Assembly (NCBI GenBank): GCA_037389465.1
Contig: JAZARR010000297.1
Location: 248,001 to 312,000 of the forward strand
Direction: 5' to 3'
DNA from: Baylisascaris procyonis
Lineage: Eukaryota; Nematoda; Chromadorea; Rhabditida; Ascarididae
Length of the DNA stretch: 64,000 bases
Positions 33,748 through 47,400 of the stretch are shown in pieces. How positions within the stretch are numbered: position 1 is the stretch's first letter; each line of letters starts with the position of its first letter. The notes under the pieces were generated by a model that made no database searches, had not been told where the DNA came from, and was given only the letters and a program-made list of their open reading frames with translations. The translations under genes were made by a program, and so were the position numbers.

Positions 33748-36700
33748 TCAGATCCGATGAGGTGATTCCTGTATCGGTAGACAGATTGGAAAGTGTTTCA
33801 CGTGTGTTTGCCATTGCGCCGATGTTTGGAAGAAACGCACACCGGTCCATGCACATCCATCGATCCATACTGCTAAACAAAAATCACAATTAGCACATTA
33901 TTCCTTATACGAGTTCCGATGGAATCGATTTTTCGATTCCACTCGAAAAATGCTCTTCATTCAAAATGCCGTTCAATGAGAGACAACGAAATATGGAAAA
34001 GGAAGGAAGTTGTGCGATAAAAATGTTCCCTCTCTCCCATTAAACCTCAGATTCTACGGTGAGGATGCTATCTCTCATTGAACCTCAGGTTTTGCGACAA
34101 GGATACTTCCTGTAACTGAATCTAAGTATCAAAAAGCATGCTCTCCTTATCATCTATGCATCTCGGGGATAAAAATTTCATTTTGGATGGGGAATGTAAA
34201 ATTTAGACAGTAATAATTCATGAACAAAATGTTTGCGGAAGAAAAGCACTGCACTACAGTTAAATTAGCTTTCAGTCAAAAATTTAGAGCAAATTTTTCC
34301 TCCGTGACAGACAAATTGCGGCCTCAGTCAAAAATTAGGTGAAGAGGGAGAGAGAATGAGATGGCAACACCCTCTGATCCTCTATACTGTCTGATTTGTA
34401 CGAATCACTGCTCAACAATAGATTTTTGCATAGGCGGAGGACAACAATCAAAGAGTTGAAATTTCCTCACAAAGAAACTCCCCCTCCCCCCCCCCCCGCC
34501 CCACCAAGAAAATATCTCTATTTTGCCAGCACTAACAAAGCTTTAGCCTCTGGTCGTCGTTCGATTCGTTGCAGAAGTTACAGCTGTACGAATAATGCTA
34601 CAAATATTTCCCAGAACCGATTTATAACCGAAAAGAATGAAATCTCTCTATCACTTCCGGCAAATCACCTTCCCAAATACAAGCAGTTATTCAACATTTC
34701 TATTCATACAGCCTGTTGTAATAGTTACCTGTTTTTTTAATATTAAGAAATCAAGGAAGAGGTATAAAAATCAAAGTACCATTGAGGGGATGCTTCCCAC
34801 TGCAGATTAATCGTGCCACGTTGCCAATCGTTTGCGTCGGCGTCTGCGCTTCTGGATCACTCTTCTGCAAAACAATACCTCCTCCACATTTCACATAACG
34901 ACTCCCAATAAAACCCATTCATAATTTTGGCCAGCTTTGGCCAGTTTTGGCCTCCATCCCATGACCATGACAACTGTACCATTCAATAACCCTTCCCCTC
35001 CTGTGCCGACACCAAGGAAGAAGGAGGGAAGATAGGGTAAATAACTGCCTCCAAAGCCACAGGCTAGCAATACGAATCTTTTAAATGTCGTATACGGGAA
35101 GTTTTGCACTAAATTTCTGACCAACTACACCCTTGAGGCTTCCGCTAGAAAGCTCAAAAATATGGTTATCCCCTCGCAATAACGTCTGTTTCATTAGACT
35201 CTCTGAATCCGTTACTTCCTCCTCTAAGGCAAACCCTTATACAAGTATTGCTTCCCTTTAAAATAAAGCCTTCCCTCTCAAACATGACCACCCACCAAAT
35301 CGGCTTTTCTGTGAATGCTCTTAAATAAATTCAAGGTGCAATGCTTCACTTTGTAGCACATTTATTTGCGATCAATTTGTTAGATTTTTATTTATAATGA
35401 ATGCTATTTATCTCGTTTAGTTAGCAGAAATGAAATCGGTCACTATCATTCACAGAAATCAGCAAAGAAAACAGATATTGTATTGCTATGAGTCGATCTG
35501 CTGGCTGAGAACAACGATTAGAAATGAGTGAGACAAAAAACTAAGAGCAATTTATTCATATCTCTGCTTAAATCTAAATCAGCATGTCTATGAATCTCCC
35601 ACTTCCTAAATCTTAGAAAACTGATACGAATCAATTCCCAAATGAACTTAACTCAAACTGCATAGATCCGAAACAAACCCATTTTTCGATCACTCACCAG
35701 GACCTCGACTCAGCAACTGCTCGATACGTCATTTGAATTCCCTAGTTCATAATATGCTTGGGGTGACCTTAACAACCGAAATTTATGCTCCCTCTTTCAT
35801 TGAGAAAACAAGAGAAGGAAACTTACGAGTGGTTATTTTCTTCGTGTATATTTTTTCTACGCTTATTTCCAACGCACAGCTGTTCTTGCTTATCGACTGT
35901 CAATGTGTAGTTGGCTATCTCTGTTAGATTTTAATGTGAAGGTATTCAACTACGTTCAAAATAACTTTAATATACCTTTGCCTAATATTGTTAGCGATGA
36001 AAAATTGATACGAAATAAAAGCATCAAGCAGGAAAACGACCCAAATCCCGATATATTTAATTAAATTCTTCCACTCTTCGACTCTCCTTCCTTATTCGAC
36101 GCAGAACAGCAACGTTAGAAAAATATTTTAAACGGTTAACATAAGCATAATAGAGTTAAATGCAAAAAAGTAATGTAATTACCTGTCCTTTCTTCATACC
36201 CAATTTATGGAGCATTTTCTCCCTCTTTCTTTCCTTGACGAATTGAAGTGAAAGAAGAGAGGTGGGTGGTTTACGGAATACGGTGAATGAACGGAAAGCT
36301 GAACGAATCGAGCACTTCATCAAATGAGTGTCCCTCCTCGTCGATGAAGTGCCACTCGTCGATGGCGATGCAAATCCACCACTCGGTTGTGTTGTTTCCC
36401 CCTTCAACGCAAACATATGACGAAGAAATAGAGAAAACCAGCAGCTGAATAATGTTTGTAATTTTCCAAAGGTGAAACTGCCCAAGTAATCCCTACAGGA
36501 TCGAGGAAATGAAATTTATGAAAGAAAAAACTTTAATTTTTCAAATTTTCTCTAAATTAATAAAACTTTTCTCATTCCAGCTTACTGATTAGAAAGAGTT
36601 CTTGCTTCCATTCAAAATCTTCCAAAAAACCTCTTCGTAAACACTACGATATTTCGGCATTTGGGGGGGAGGGGAGAAGGGGGGGTTTCCATAAAAATGA

Positions 36701-37068
36701 GCATCACCCTTAGAGGTATCGGAAAAAGGCGAAGAGCACCACTAAGAAATTTAGGGAATAAATTGTACTGGGAGGTAAGAAAAAACGAGTTGAAAAAAAT
36801 AAATTTGGAAAGAGAGGATATACGTAGTGCTCATTAGATTGTATCATCCTCACCGTTTGCAGCAGGGGATCGGGACTTGTTAGTAACAGCAAACGCTACA
36901 AAAGGCACACAGTGGAGGACAGGGGGAATATAATTACCCGCCCGCCCTCAAGGTATAAAATAAGCCATGAGTTTAAAAAATACTTTTTTGTCAACCTTTA
37001 TACACTTGGATGATATAATTGATTTTATCAAAAATTCAAAGTTCTCAGTGAAGCGTAATACGTATAAA

Positions 37069-37146
<78 letters not shown>

Positions 37147-37572
37147 TCACTTCGGTCTCATCAACCAACATTCTATAAACGCATTTGCCCCAATCATTAT
37201 TGTAATCCCGATACGACGATCATGGCCTCTTAGAGATTTCTGTGGAAAAGTAAATGAAGTCTCATATAATTAGTTAAAGTAAGGACATATATCCGGCTCT
37301 TCTATGCAAAAAATTTACTGAATACCGAAAATAAGTAACTTGAAAAACTGTTAGCTGTTTAAGTTCAAGAAGCTGACTGTCAATAGTCTCCGCTTCGGAT
37401 CCTAGTCAACGATACCATCTTCCAGGATAAAATTGTGAAGAAGGCTTACCCAATGATTAGTCGATATCCAGTACTCAATTTGGAGGTCCTGTGAGTCGGA
37501 TGGTCGCTGTGGGCTGTGCGGTGACGAAGGCGGAGACCAGTAAGCACCTGCCGGCGATGACCCACTTGATGC
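33748..37572 (-). CDS. pacs-1: PACS exons 15-18: C-terminal end of the PACS domain
   Basis: Exons 37572-37450, 36401-36183, 34864-34780 and 33872-33748 encode residues 663-845. Exon 15 is Ser/Pro-rich and ends [12 protein letters not shown] (vertebrate LQVDYWLGHPGE). Exon 16 contains [19 protein letters not shown] (vertebrate TLKSVFRSVQVSRLP). Exon 17 contains [14 protein letters not shown] (vertebrate EGISRLICSAKQQ). The terminal exon reads [20 protein letters not shown], then THVKHFP, against vertebrate [20 protein letters not shown] and THVKHFP; it ends at TGA, 33750-33748. This last exon is masked by a longer ORF in another frame, so ORF-based annotation would miss it. The exon 15 start is the weakest point: a better-looking TTGTAG acceptor lies 15 nt upstream but is out of phase. 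Confidence 0.92.
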
Positions 37573-40500
37573 CTTCAACCTCAACACTACAAGCAAAACA
37601 GCGCCGGTTTTGCCAGCCAATGTTGCGAAAACGACTTCGACAAGGTGACTTAAATGAATGTGTGGACGAGTAGGTCATAAATGAATTTGTCGTAAAACTA
37701 CAAATCAAGTTCATGAAACGTTTATAAAAACATCCCTTACCCCTATTTTATAATCCCACTTCCAATCCCTCCTTATTTCTTCCCAACAACTCCCCCCCCC
37801 CCAACTTCCATCTCTCCTTCCCCCTCACGTTATACAAACTGCAGTAATTGCTTCCAAACTAGTAAACCTTTATATATTGTTATAATAAATCAGCACAAAC
37901 CTTGCTAAATTGTCCCTCCCTTCCATCTAAATAAGATCCCATCAGAAATCGCTGAACTAGCTACCTAATTTTACAAAGATCTCGATAAGAGATCTCTTTT
38001 CTCTGCTTAGAGAGAACCCCGTTCTCTTCGAACATAGATAAATCCTCCCTACTTTCTTCTTATATTATTTAACGGACAAATAAGAGGCTCATACCTGATT
38101 TTCGTCGTTGATGCGTGGAGAGGACTGTGAATTCTCGAGATCATCTTCTAATTGACCAACGCGTACTTCCGATAGAAATGGCACAAACACTTGGCTACAT
38201 CCATCCTTATCGTCTCCACTATAATATATCAATATAATCATCGGTTCGTTTACTTCACCGCCAGATTGTTTACCTTCATATACGTCAAAAGATATAAAAT
38301 ACAAAAATGCAAGACACAGAAAAACAAATACGATAGATAACTTCCTTCTTAAGAAACCCTGAAACCTATAAATTCTTAATTAACTACACAAAACGAACAC
38401 CAAGCTAATACAGATGAGCACCTAAAGAGGACAAATTTAATCTACTCAAAGGATGTCGCTCCTTCATACCACTTATAACATTCATAACTGCAGACACCAT
38501 AAAGAAACCTTTTACTATGAAGTTGCAGCATTGCCTCGCCAATAGGTAAACGATAAAGTGCTCCATCAGCAAATGCCTGTAATCTGTCACCCAATGCCTT
38601 CACATCGACGGCCGACATTTCTGAACACGGACGTTCGAATATCTCTCTAAGTACACACTGACCATCCTCCAAGCACGACAATGTCTTTCCGATTGCGCTT
38701 GTTGGTGGTGCAATCACACAGAATCTGAATGTCAACTCTTCAATAAATATTATATCACTGTATCGGTAAATGGGGGGATGGGGGGGGGGACCGTTTAGAG
38801 AGCCTCACACTCACTGATTGACGTATCGAAGGAAACTCAAACTCCAGGAAGGAGAGGGGGGAAAGAATGAGGTTCTTTGAATGATGTTTTTTGCTTACCT
38901 TTATTAAATTAAACATTTCCCATCTTCATATGAAAATAACGTGCAGGATACTATTATTACAAAGCAGATACAACAAAGAACTATTTGCCTTGCAGTATGC
39001 ATTGTGATATGCACTAAAAATAGGGATAGAAAATTTCACTAAGGTCAGCGGTATAAAGTAAAAAAAAAAAAGTAAGAGCCCATATATTAAATAGTGTATG
39101 TAGATTATTTAATCGGTCGTGTGGTATAATATGCTGATAAACTTTTATCAATACTTTATCATCTACAATTTTTAGCCAAGCTTTTCCGGATTATAGAGCA
39201 GCTTATATTGAACTATTTGATGAACAGTAAATACTGATGAAAATATCACCAAAAATCACCAAAAAAATTTTAAAATTTCCGCTAAGAATCCAAAAGATGC
39301 AATTTAATCCCAATATAGAGCACTAAATTTCAAAATTATATCGAACAAATTCGCTAAGATAAGATTTTTCTAAAATTTTTTAAAAATTTTTGGAAAAGCA
39401 AATATCTTTGAAGAATAAATTAATAAAGCAGCAAATAAACATTTTTTTATTGTTACCTGAGAAAATTAATCCAATCAGTTGATTTGTTTTGCAGAGATTC
39501 AACATATGCGCGTAGCACATAATTCAATAATTTTTCACCACCGATCACTCCAAGTATTGTGCATGGTGGAGAATATGATGAACTGTTACAGCTAAATTAA
39601 GCATTACTATTAAAGTTCTCCTCAAATACCTTTCTTGAATGAAACGGTTTATCCCATCTAAGCGCAAACCGGATATATCCCTTTTCACATATGCTTTCAA
39701 ATAATTCATTAAACCTAAAGGTAGTTTAATTTAAAAACGCAAACTCAACGCCAAGTTAAATATTCAACGAATCGTTTAAATCCACAAAAAAATTCCAAAA
39801 TTGGCAAAAAATAATTTCAAAGAAAAATAAAAACGATTCCAATTAAAATCACATACAATTTTTGAATTTTAGCGACAATCGATGAGATGAGTTGTCTACA
39901 GTCATTAAAAGAAGAGCAATCAAGTAATCCAAACGATGGATCAAGAAGCGCGAGCACTGGCAATTCAGACAACGTGCATATCCATATACGCTTTGCGACA
40001 CTCCACGGCTCGTCGTCGCGTAGAACTGACGATAGCTATAATTAATTTCAAGTGAATATCATATCGCAACAATTTTCAAGGTTTATTGCTCATCAAAAAA
40101 AGAGCAAAACTATGACTTTATATATGAGAAAAAATAAAAAATAAACTCCGCCTAGTAGGTTAGGGGAATCGAAAAGATGCAATAGTGAAGTTTTTCTATC
40201 AAGCCTTTTTTTCCCAAAATTTCCCCAAATTTTCCTGCAATTTGGCATAAAATTTTTCATAAAAATTTTCAACAATGAATTCACAAACTCCTTTAACTTT
40301 AATACTGCTTCAATATTAACTTTAATAATTCTAAGAGCAACCTCATTAGTGAAATTAAGAGTGAAGTCGAATGTCGTCCCCATAAATACGCATATCGAAT
40401 ATCACACAAATGACAATTGCTTACTAAATCTTAGTGAGTGAGTATTAGTATTTAATTCAGATAACATATTGCAAATCGATAAAGATATCAATTTTATAAA

Positions 40501-41829
40501 TAAATCACTATATCATCGAATAAGTCGTTCTCATGATCGTCCCATGAATTGAGAATTCCCATACTTCCAGGTTTTGTAATATACTGTCATACTATTAGTA
40601 GCCATAATTATATCATATTTTATGGGATTAATTCATTTTGAATTCAAAATTCCACTGAGGGGATTAAGATTTCCTTCGGCAATTTTACCTTCAGAACTAC
40701 CTCTCTGTATAACGACGATGCTAAAAGAGGAGCTATCATAGCCTTACCTGGTCAGAGATGGATACGGTCCTCGGTGAAAAGGGATCCATTGTTCGTGTCA
40801 GCTTCATTTCAGCAAGCGAGATCTTCCTTTTGTTCGGTGGCACGTCACCACTATTCGTCTGTGCGGCTATAGATCCCAGCGTTACCGATGCATGTACACC
40901 TGTGTGTGCACTTACGACCGGCTGCATGGCGCTACTTGTTGAATCCAAAGATGTCATTCCACGAGCCAAGCCGCGCCCATTCGATGGTGGCCTAAAATGC
41001 AAATGCAATCGAAAATAATGACTTCCACGCAAATACACTTATTTTAATGCTTTTTAGGCATTGAAGAAAGTGAAAAAAAAAACAAAGAATAAAATATTAG
41101 CGTGCAAAGTGGTATATCATTCAAATTAACATCGCACAGCCTTAAGTAATCCCTTTTTATGGGGAAGGAGGTAAAGGGAACTATGACCCGAAGACTATCC
41201 CTCGCAGATCGAAGCTCGCAAATTGGAGAGTAAGGAAGGGCAAGAGGAAGATAAAGGGAGAGAATGGGATGCATGAATTTTAGTTTATTGAATTTGAAGT
41301 ATTCATCAAATAATTTAAGTTGCATCAGCACCTCTTTTCCATAGAATTCGGCACATTCGCAGTGTCAATATTATTTTCGATCTCAGAACTCCATTCTTCA
41401 TCACTTTCGTCGCTTTGACCCTTCAATGTACCTATGCAACGTAAAGCAATTCACAACAGCACAACACAAGCAAACAATAAATAAATAAATAAATAAATAA
41501 AAATCAAAAAATAATAATAATAAATATTCATACCTTCTTCAAATTCCACCTTATTTCACCTTCCTCTCAACTCATAATTACAATCAAGACAGAATATACA
41601 ATCATACACGTTGTAAAGCTCAGTTATTTACACATCAATAATTATGGGCAATGGTATAGTAAGCGTACAGTTGGGGATGGATTCTTATTGTCTAAAAGAG
41701 CTCCCCCACTTGCGCTCTCCAAACTCTCTGTTACTGCTTACACTTTACCAATCATCGCTTCATTTCATTTTTATTACTCGCTATACGTTCAATACTATGG
41801 ATTATCTAAATTTAGTGTGATTACTTGTG

Positions 41830-41886
<57 letters not shown>

Positions 41887-44463
41887 CTTTTTTACAACTC
41901 ATCACATAACCTTCACAAATTCGGTTCCACTTAAATCCATTTAGGAGATAATCATAGCCGGAATATTGGAATATTTGCACCCGAGAATAATGGACAGATT
42001 ACCCTTTCATCATTGATAGCTGGCAATATCTCTCTCGATGAAGTGGATGCGAAATATGGTCGCAGACCAGGACGTGGGTTGCTTACGATACTTAGATTAT
42101 CCATCACCATCTCAGGACCCGAGTCCGATAGGCCCTCCAACTCCTCAAACAATTCCTCTAATTCTTGTGCCGTCGGTGCCACTCCAGCCGATTGAGATGC
42201 TGCATCTATAAGATTTTATCCCATCTTAGAGCCATTTCAAATAAAGCTTTATCAGCATCACATTTTCATTTTATAATTGCAGAAATATATTTTGCAACGA
42301 TTTTGCATTCATTCAGCCCACGACGAAATGTTCGATAATCCTAAAATATAAGCATTGCCTATAACCACCAGTATCCACATACCCAACGAATTTTTTATCT
42401 TAATGGGAAGCAAAAATCGTATGCTGACATAGTGTGAAACAGACCCCTACTCATGTTTGGGATGGATGGTAGGTGGACAGACCGACGGGCATTAAGGTGC
42501 ACCTTCAGTGATGACTAAATTCCAGAAAGGGATTCCGGCATACAAATTTTCGAAGGTTACCTCAGTCATATTTGCAATCAATTGCCGATGTTATGCCCGC
42601 GTCTTAGCGCCTAAGGATATAAAAAAAAGGTTATACCAGCATGAATTTAATCAATATTCAATGCGTTAGTATGAAATAAAATAAGACAAAAATAAAGATG
42701 AAAAATCTATTTTGAAATAATGGAAAGAATTTTTTACTTAATAGAAATATTTTAACATCGTTGGAAAGTTTAATTCCTTTAGAAGCTGCACAGGAATATT
42801 GCCTCTCGAATGATATCAACATAACTGCAGCAAATTCAATGACACTTTTTTATTTCATAAAATTTTACAAAAAATTTTTATTTTTTTTAAATTTTTTTTA
42901 TTTTCATCTACCAACTTTTTTATTCCACCTGAATTTTGCAGCCCATTTATGACCTTCCCTCCCTCTCACCTCCAATTGTACGAGAAAGATCCAGACGCAA
43001 GTTGCGTGACCTTCAGGAAGTAAACCGTGCTCGGGAAATAAGAATAAACAACGGAAGGAACTAAAAATTTTATAAGCAAGTTGCGTAAACAGCTCCGTAC
43101 TTGAAACATTCTAAAAAATTGTCATGTAACGCATCCATCAAAGATCACTCAAGTGAGTTATTACCAATCCACGTCATAAAAGAATTAATCTCTGCCATCG
43201 TGCCAGTCTGTCAATCAAAATTCAACACAAACTTCCGTCAAAAATAATGAGCAAAAAAAAAATTCATTAAAATACGAGAGATTTGTTTCATGTTCCGATT
43301 CATAATTTACATTAACTTTTTTATTCGTTTAATATTTTTTTCAGCGATATTATATGAATTGCCTAGGGTATAGATAAAACTATATTGCTAATTTTAATAT
43401 GCGCGCAGAAAAAATCATTTATAATAATTCAAAATATTTTCTCGCGAAATGCGATGTCAAATGAAATGCTACCGAAAAATTCGAAAAATAAAACGCAAAA
43501 TTTAATGGCATGCTAAATAAAGATAGAAATTCACATCGACTGAATAAAAATTGAGTTAATCGTTGTGCCAGAAAATGAAACCAGTGAAAAGTTGAAAAAC
43601 AGTAGAACAATAAAGTAAAAAAAATTAAAGAAAATATTTTTATATATGCACCCTTCTTCAAAGAAATAATACACACAAAGTCACTTCATTATCACAAACA
43701 AGAATCTCAAGTCCAATGACAGCACTTCAAATTTATTTTCAACTTGCTCTCTAGAAATACCTCAAATCATTGCAAATAAAATATATAAAATCACTCATCT
43801 CATAAAGAAAACAGCACTAACCCACTCCATCTTCTTCGGGAACCCTGAATTTCTTTAGAAGAGAGGCGAATTTCTGCTTCAAATTCTTCCTTTGAGCCAT
43901 TGCGCGTTGTCGTGTGTCCCTCATTTTCATTCTGCAAGCAACATCCCTCACTAGCATTAGATAGATGCTTCACATCAATGCCCAACAAAAAAAAAAGCAA
44001 TTCAATTCAGTCGGCCAATTCCACACCGAAATTAGATTCCATCACTTTCCCTTATGTGCCTCCTCACAACAAACCAATGCCAACATTTGGATTGATCGAA
44101 AACGTTTGCGAAACAATCGTCGTGAAAACGGCAATAGTTAGGAGCCACAAATTAGTGATGCACAAACTCCCCCAGTTCACCTTTCAAACAGCTTTGAAAG
44201 TCGATGGCAAAGTTTGATTAACATCTTTCACTAAGTGGCGAAACTGTCCAAGTTAAATCATTTGACTCCGGATTTAGGAGTAAATAGGAGTCAAATAATA
44301 AAATTCAACGCAATTGCATTAAAGGTTGTCCCACAAAACGATCATAGCCAATGTTATGCATTTGTCTTTTAAGTTAATTACCCGCTTATATCACTATTAA
44401 CAATGTGCACTGGGTATACCAACTCAAATTTTATTAACTATTTGTTTATTTATTTATTTATTT

Positions 44464-44495
<32 letters not shown>

Positions 44496-47400
44496 TTCAC
44501 CTATCCATTTAATTATTCGCTTATTTATTTATTTTTTTGTTTATGTCAACCCACTCCACTGAACCTTCACAAAATCGTCTCTCAACATCGTACCCGTACC
44601 CTTCCTTTGTATATAAAACTTTAAAATTCTAAAGCCCAATTCCCAACTCAAAAAACATACCGTCGTTTATGGGCAGATCGCGATGAATCGGGTATCTCTT
44701 GTTCATTATCTGAGTAGGGCATATCGGTTGAAGAATCCTCCTCCTCTTCACTCTCCAATTCTTTTTCCTTAACTCTTCGTACAGTCACTTCATTTTCCAC
44801 TTCGAATGTCTGACTTTGGCAAGATGCCAAAAACAATCGACCCATAAATGCTGAAAAATTACAAAAATAAACTTTACAGTATACCACTCAATTTGAATTC
44901 ATTTTGAAGATCAAATTTAAATTATTACTAAAGAGAAAAACATTCAAAAAAAGAAAAATTCATTCCACCGCAAGTAGAGCAAACGCTGCTAGAATAGATC
45001 AAAAGATATGGAAAACGAATAGACGAGAGAAGGGAATAAAAATAAGAACAAAAAAAAGAAGGTAATGGTTTCCTTCAAAATATATTGTTGAATTAGTCGT
45101 AACCATCAACCCATATTACATCAAATAAACAGTTTAATTAGTGATCAAATTTAAACACGATCACTACTGATCAGTGACAGCTAGGTGATGCGTTCTTTAG
45201 TTACGTTCACCTATTTTTTTAAAAATTAAATACTAAATGTTCACAAAAAAAAGCAATAAAATATTTCCTCCTATCTCCTAGCCAAATTAAATAAATAAAA
45301 AAATTTAGAAGATATTTTTAATGAGAAAATTTGTTGCAAAAAAAGGAGGAAACCATCGTTATATATCATTAACAATATCGATTCGCATAGCTAAAATGTT
45401 TTCCCTTCTCTAAATGGATTCAAGGGAATACATATGCCTCTCTCTAATAAATCTTACAAATAGAAGCCAAGGAAAAACCAAGAAAAAGCCATATTAATTC
45501 CTTTGCTCGAAAAAAAACCAACAATTCCTAGCTACAAAGCTTTATAATAAAACTAAAATCTTCAAGATCGTATGGATTCCCCATAAGGCTTCATAGTTAG
45601 GAATCTTATCTGCGCCTAATACTGCCAACTTCAGAAAGAACATGACGATTAAGCAGCAACAAAAGCGCTTTTCAACGGAAAAGTCAACCCAATAGTCATA
45701 TATTTTCACCAAAATTAACGATATTACAAACGTATCATAACAGTCCCACAAACCTCTTTCGCATTACTAATTTAATTTTTGAGTAAACTAAAGTACTCCT
45801 ATATATAATTTTTTTTTCTACGTTAATTTTATAACTAAATTTTCAGTCTCCCTCAACGAACCATTTTCTACGTTAAGGATCTCAAATTGAAATTAAGGAT
45901 TTATTAAAAATTATCAAAATTTATTAAAATTAAGGATATAATCTCAAATTGAAGTAACCAATGTTTTACAATATTCGTTAGGCGAAATATACTTAAATCA
46001 TCAATAAAAATAAAGAGCACTTTTATTGATTTTAATGTAATTTCACTACAATAGGATTATGAAGGCAATCAAAATTCTAATAACAACATTGCCTGAATTT
46101 TTTGAGCAAAAAAAAAGAAAGAGAAGAAAACGTTTAGAGGGATTCAAGAAGCAAAATTAGCCTTTACTGAGTAAAAAGTATGACACTGGTCTCAAATAAA
46201 CAACAAATTTATAGCACATCACCAACAATCTTATTCAGGCTGCAGCTTAAGTTTGTCTCAATGGCCAAATAAAAATCAAATAGTTTAGACAAACAACTAA
46301 AATAAAAAAGACAGAAGTTATAAAAACAACAAAGAACCTTTTTTTTAAAAAAAAGCACCAATAAACAATAAAATATTTACTTATCAATAAAGAAAAGAAG
46401 TTAAACGTAATTAAGTAATTAAAGGAATTATAAAACTTACAACTATTCGGTTGTATATCATCCTTATCAGAATCAGGATCGAATAGAGCAATCTCCCTTA
46501 ATGAACCATTTTGTAAGATCTCTGCCAAATTCACCGTACCTAAAATATTACAAAAAAATATCAATACAATTCTTTTCGAATACATTAAAATAAGAAAAAA
46601 GCAATTCAAATTCATTGCGATTGGCATGATAAAGTAAGGCTAAACTATGCAATTAGATTGAATATTAGTCTAACTATAGCTTCACTAGTGCCAATCTCAG
46701 ATAGCGATCACTATAAACGCCTGAATCATATTCACTTGTATTCCTTAAGCACGTTTTATTTACAGAATTTACCACCTACATCAATCAAATTGTCTATTAC
46801 AACTTATATCATCTCATAGGCAACATCCTTTACTAGTTAAAAATCCTCTATCATCTTATCGCAATATATTGTATAAACTATCATGACTATATAAATTTTT
46901 TACGGTTTTTAGTACCGATTTTTATGCCGATGATTTCCTTCTTGAAATTTTTGGACGAAACAAGGTAAGAGACCAAATAAAAATAAGGAAAAAGCGGTGA
47001 ACGGTTGATAAGATTTATTGAGGTCGGGATTACGAATATAATAAATATAAAAAAAAAAAGAATGAAAGAATCGCAATCAAAAAGGATTGATGAAGATGGG
47101 AATATTTACGTTTATTAGAAATTCATCCATTAACTAAATTTCTCGAACAAATTTTTTCAATAATAGACCGTTGAAATAATAATTAGAAATCCTTCTATGC
47201 ACTATATTTTCTTATGGATTTCCCCTTTTATTCGATGCAATATTCCATAATTCAAAACATTACTTGCAATTCTAAAACGACGATATTGGGAATGTATCAT
47301 TAATTTCTATTCAACTCATTTTGTAAAATAGAGAGACATTCGATCAATGAATAAATTTAATCCTCAAAAATGGGAAAATCGAATGCTCTTATTTGTATAT

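Noticed and set aside
33632..33880. 82-codon minus-strand ORF as a separate gene
   Set aside because: It is an out-of-frame shadow of the PACS terminal exon.
39630..39714. Including this segment as a normal PACS coding exon
   Set aside because: It leaves the wrong phase and the next conserved exon would open with a stop; vertebrate PACS has no counterpart.
41981..42003. Shorter PACS exon 8 ending at AGG/GTAATC
   Set aside because: It leaves phase 0, which gives a stop in exon 9; the donor at 41981 keeps the frame open.
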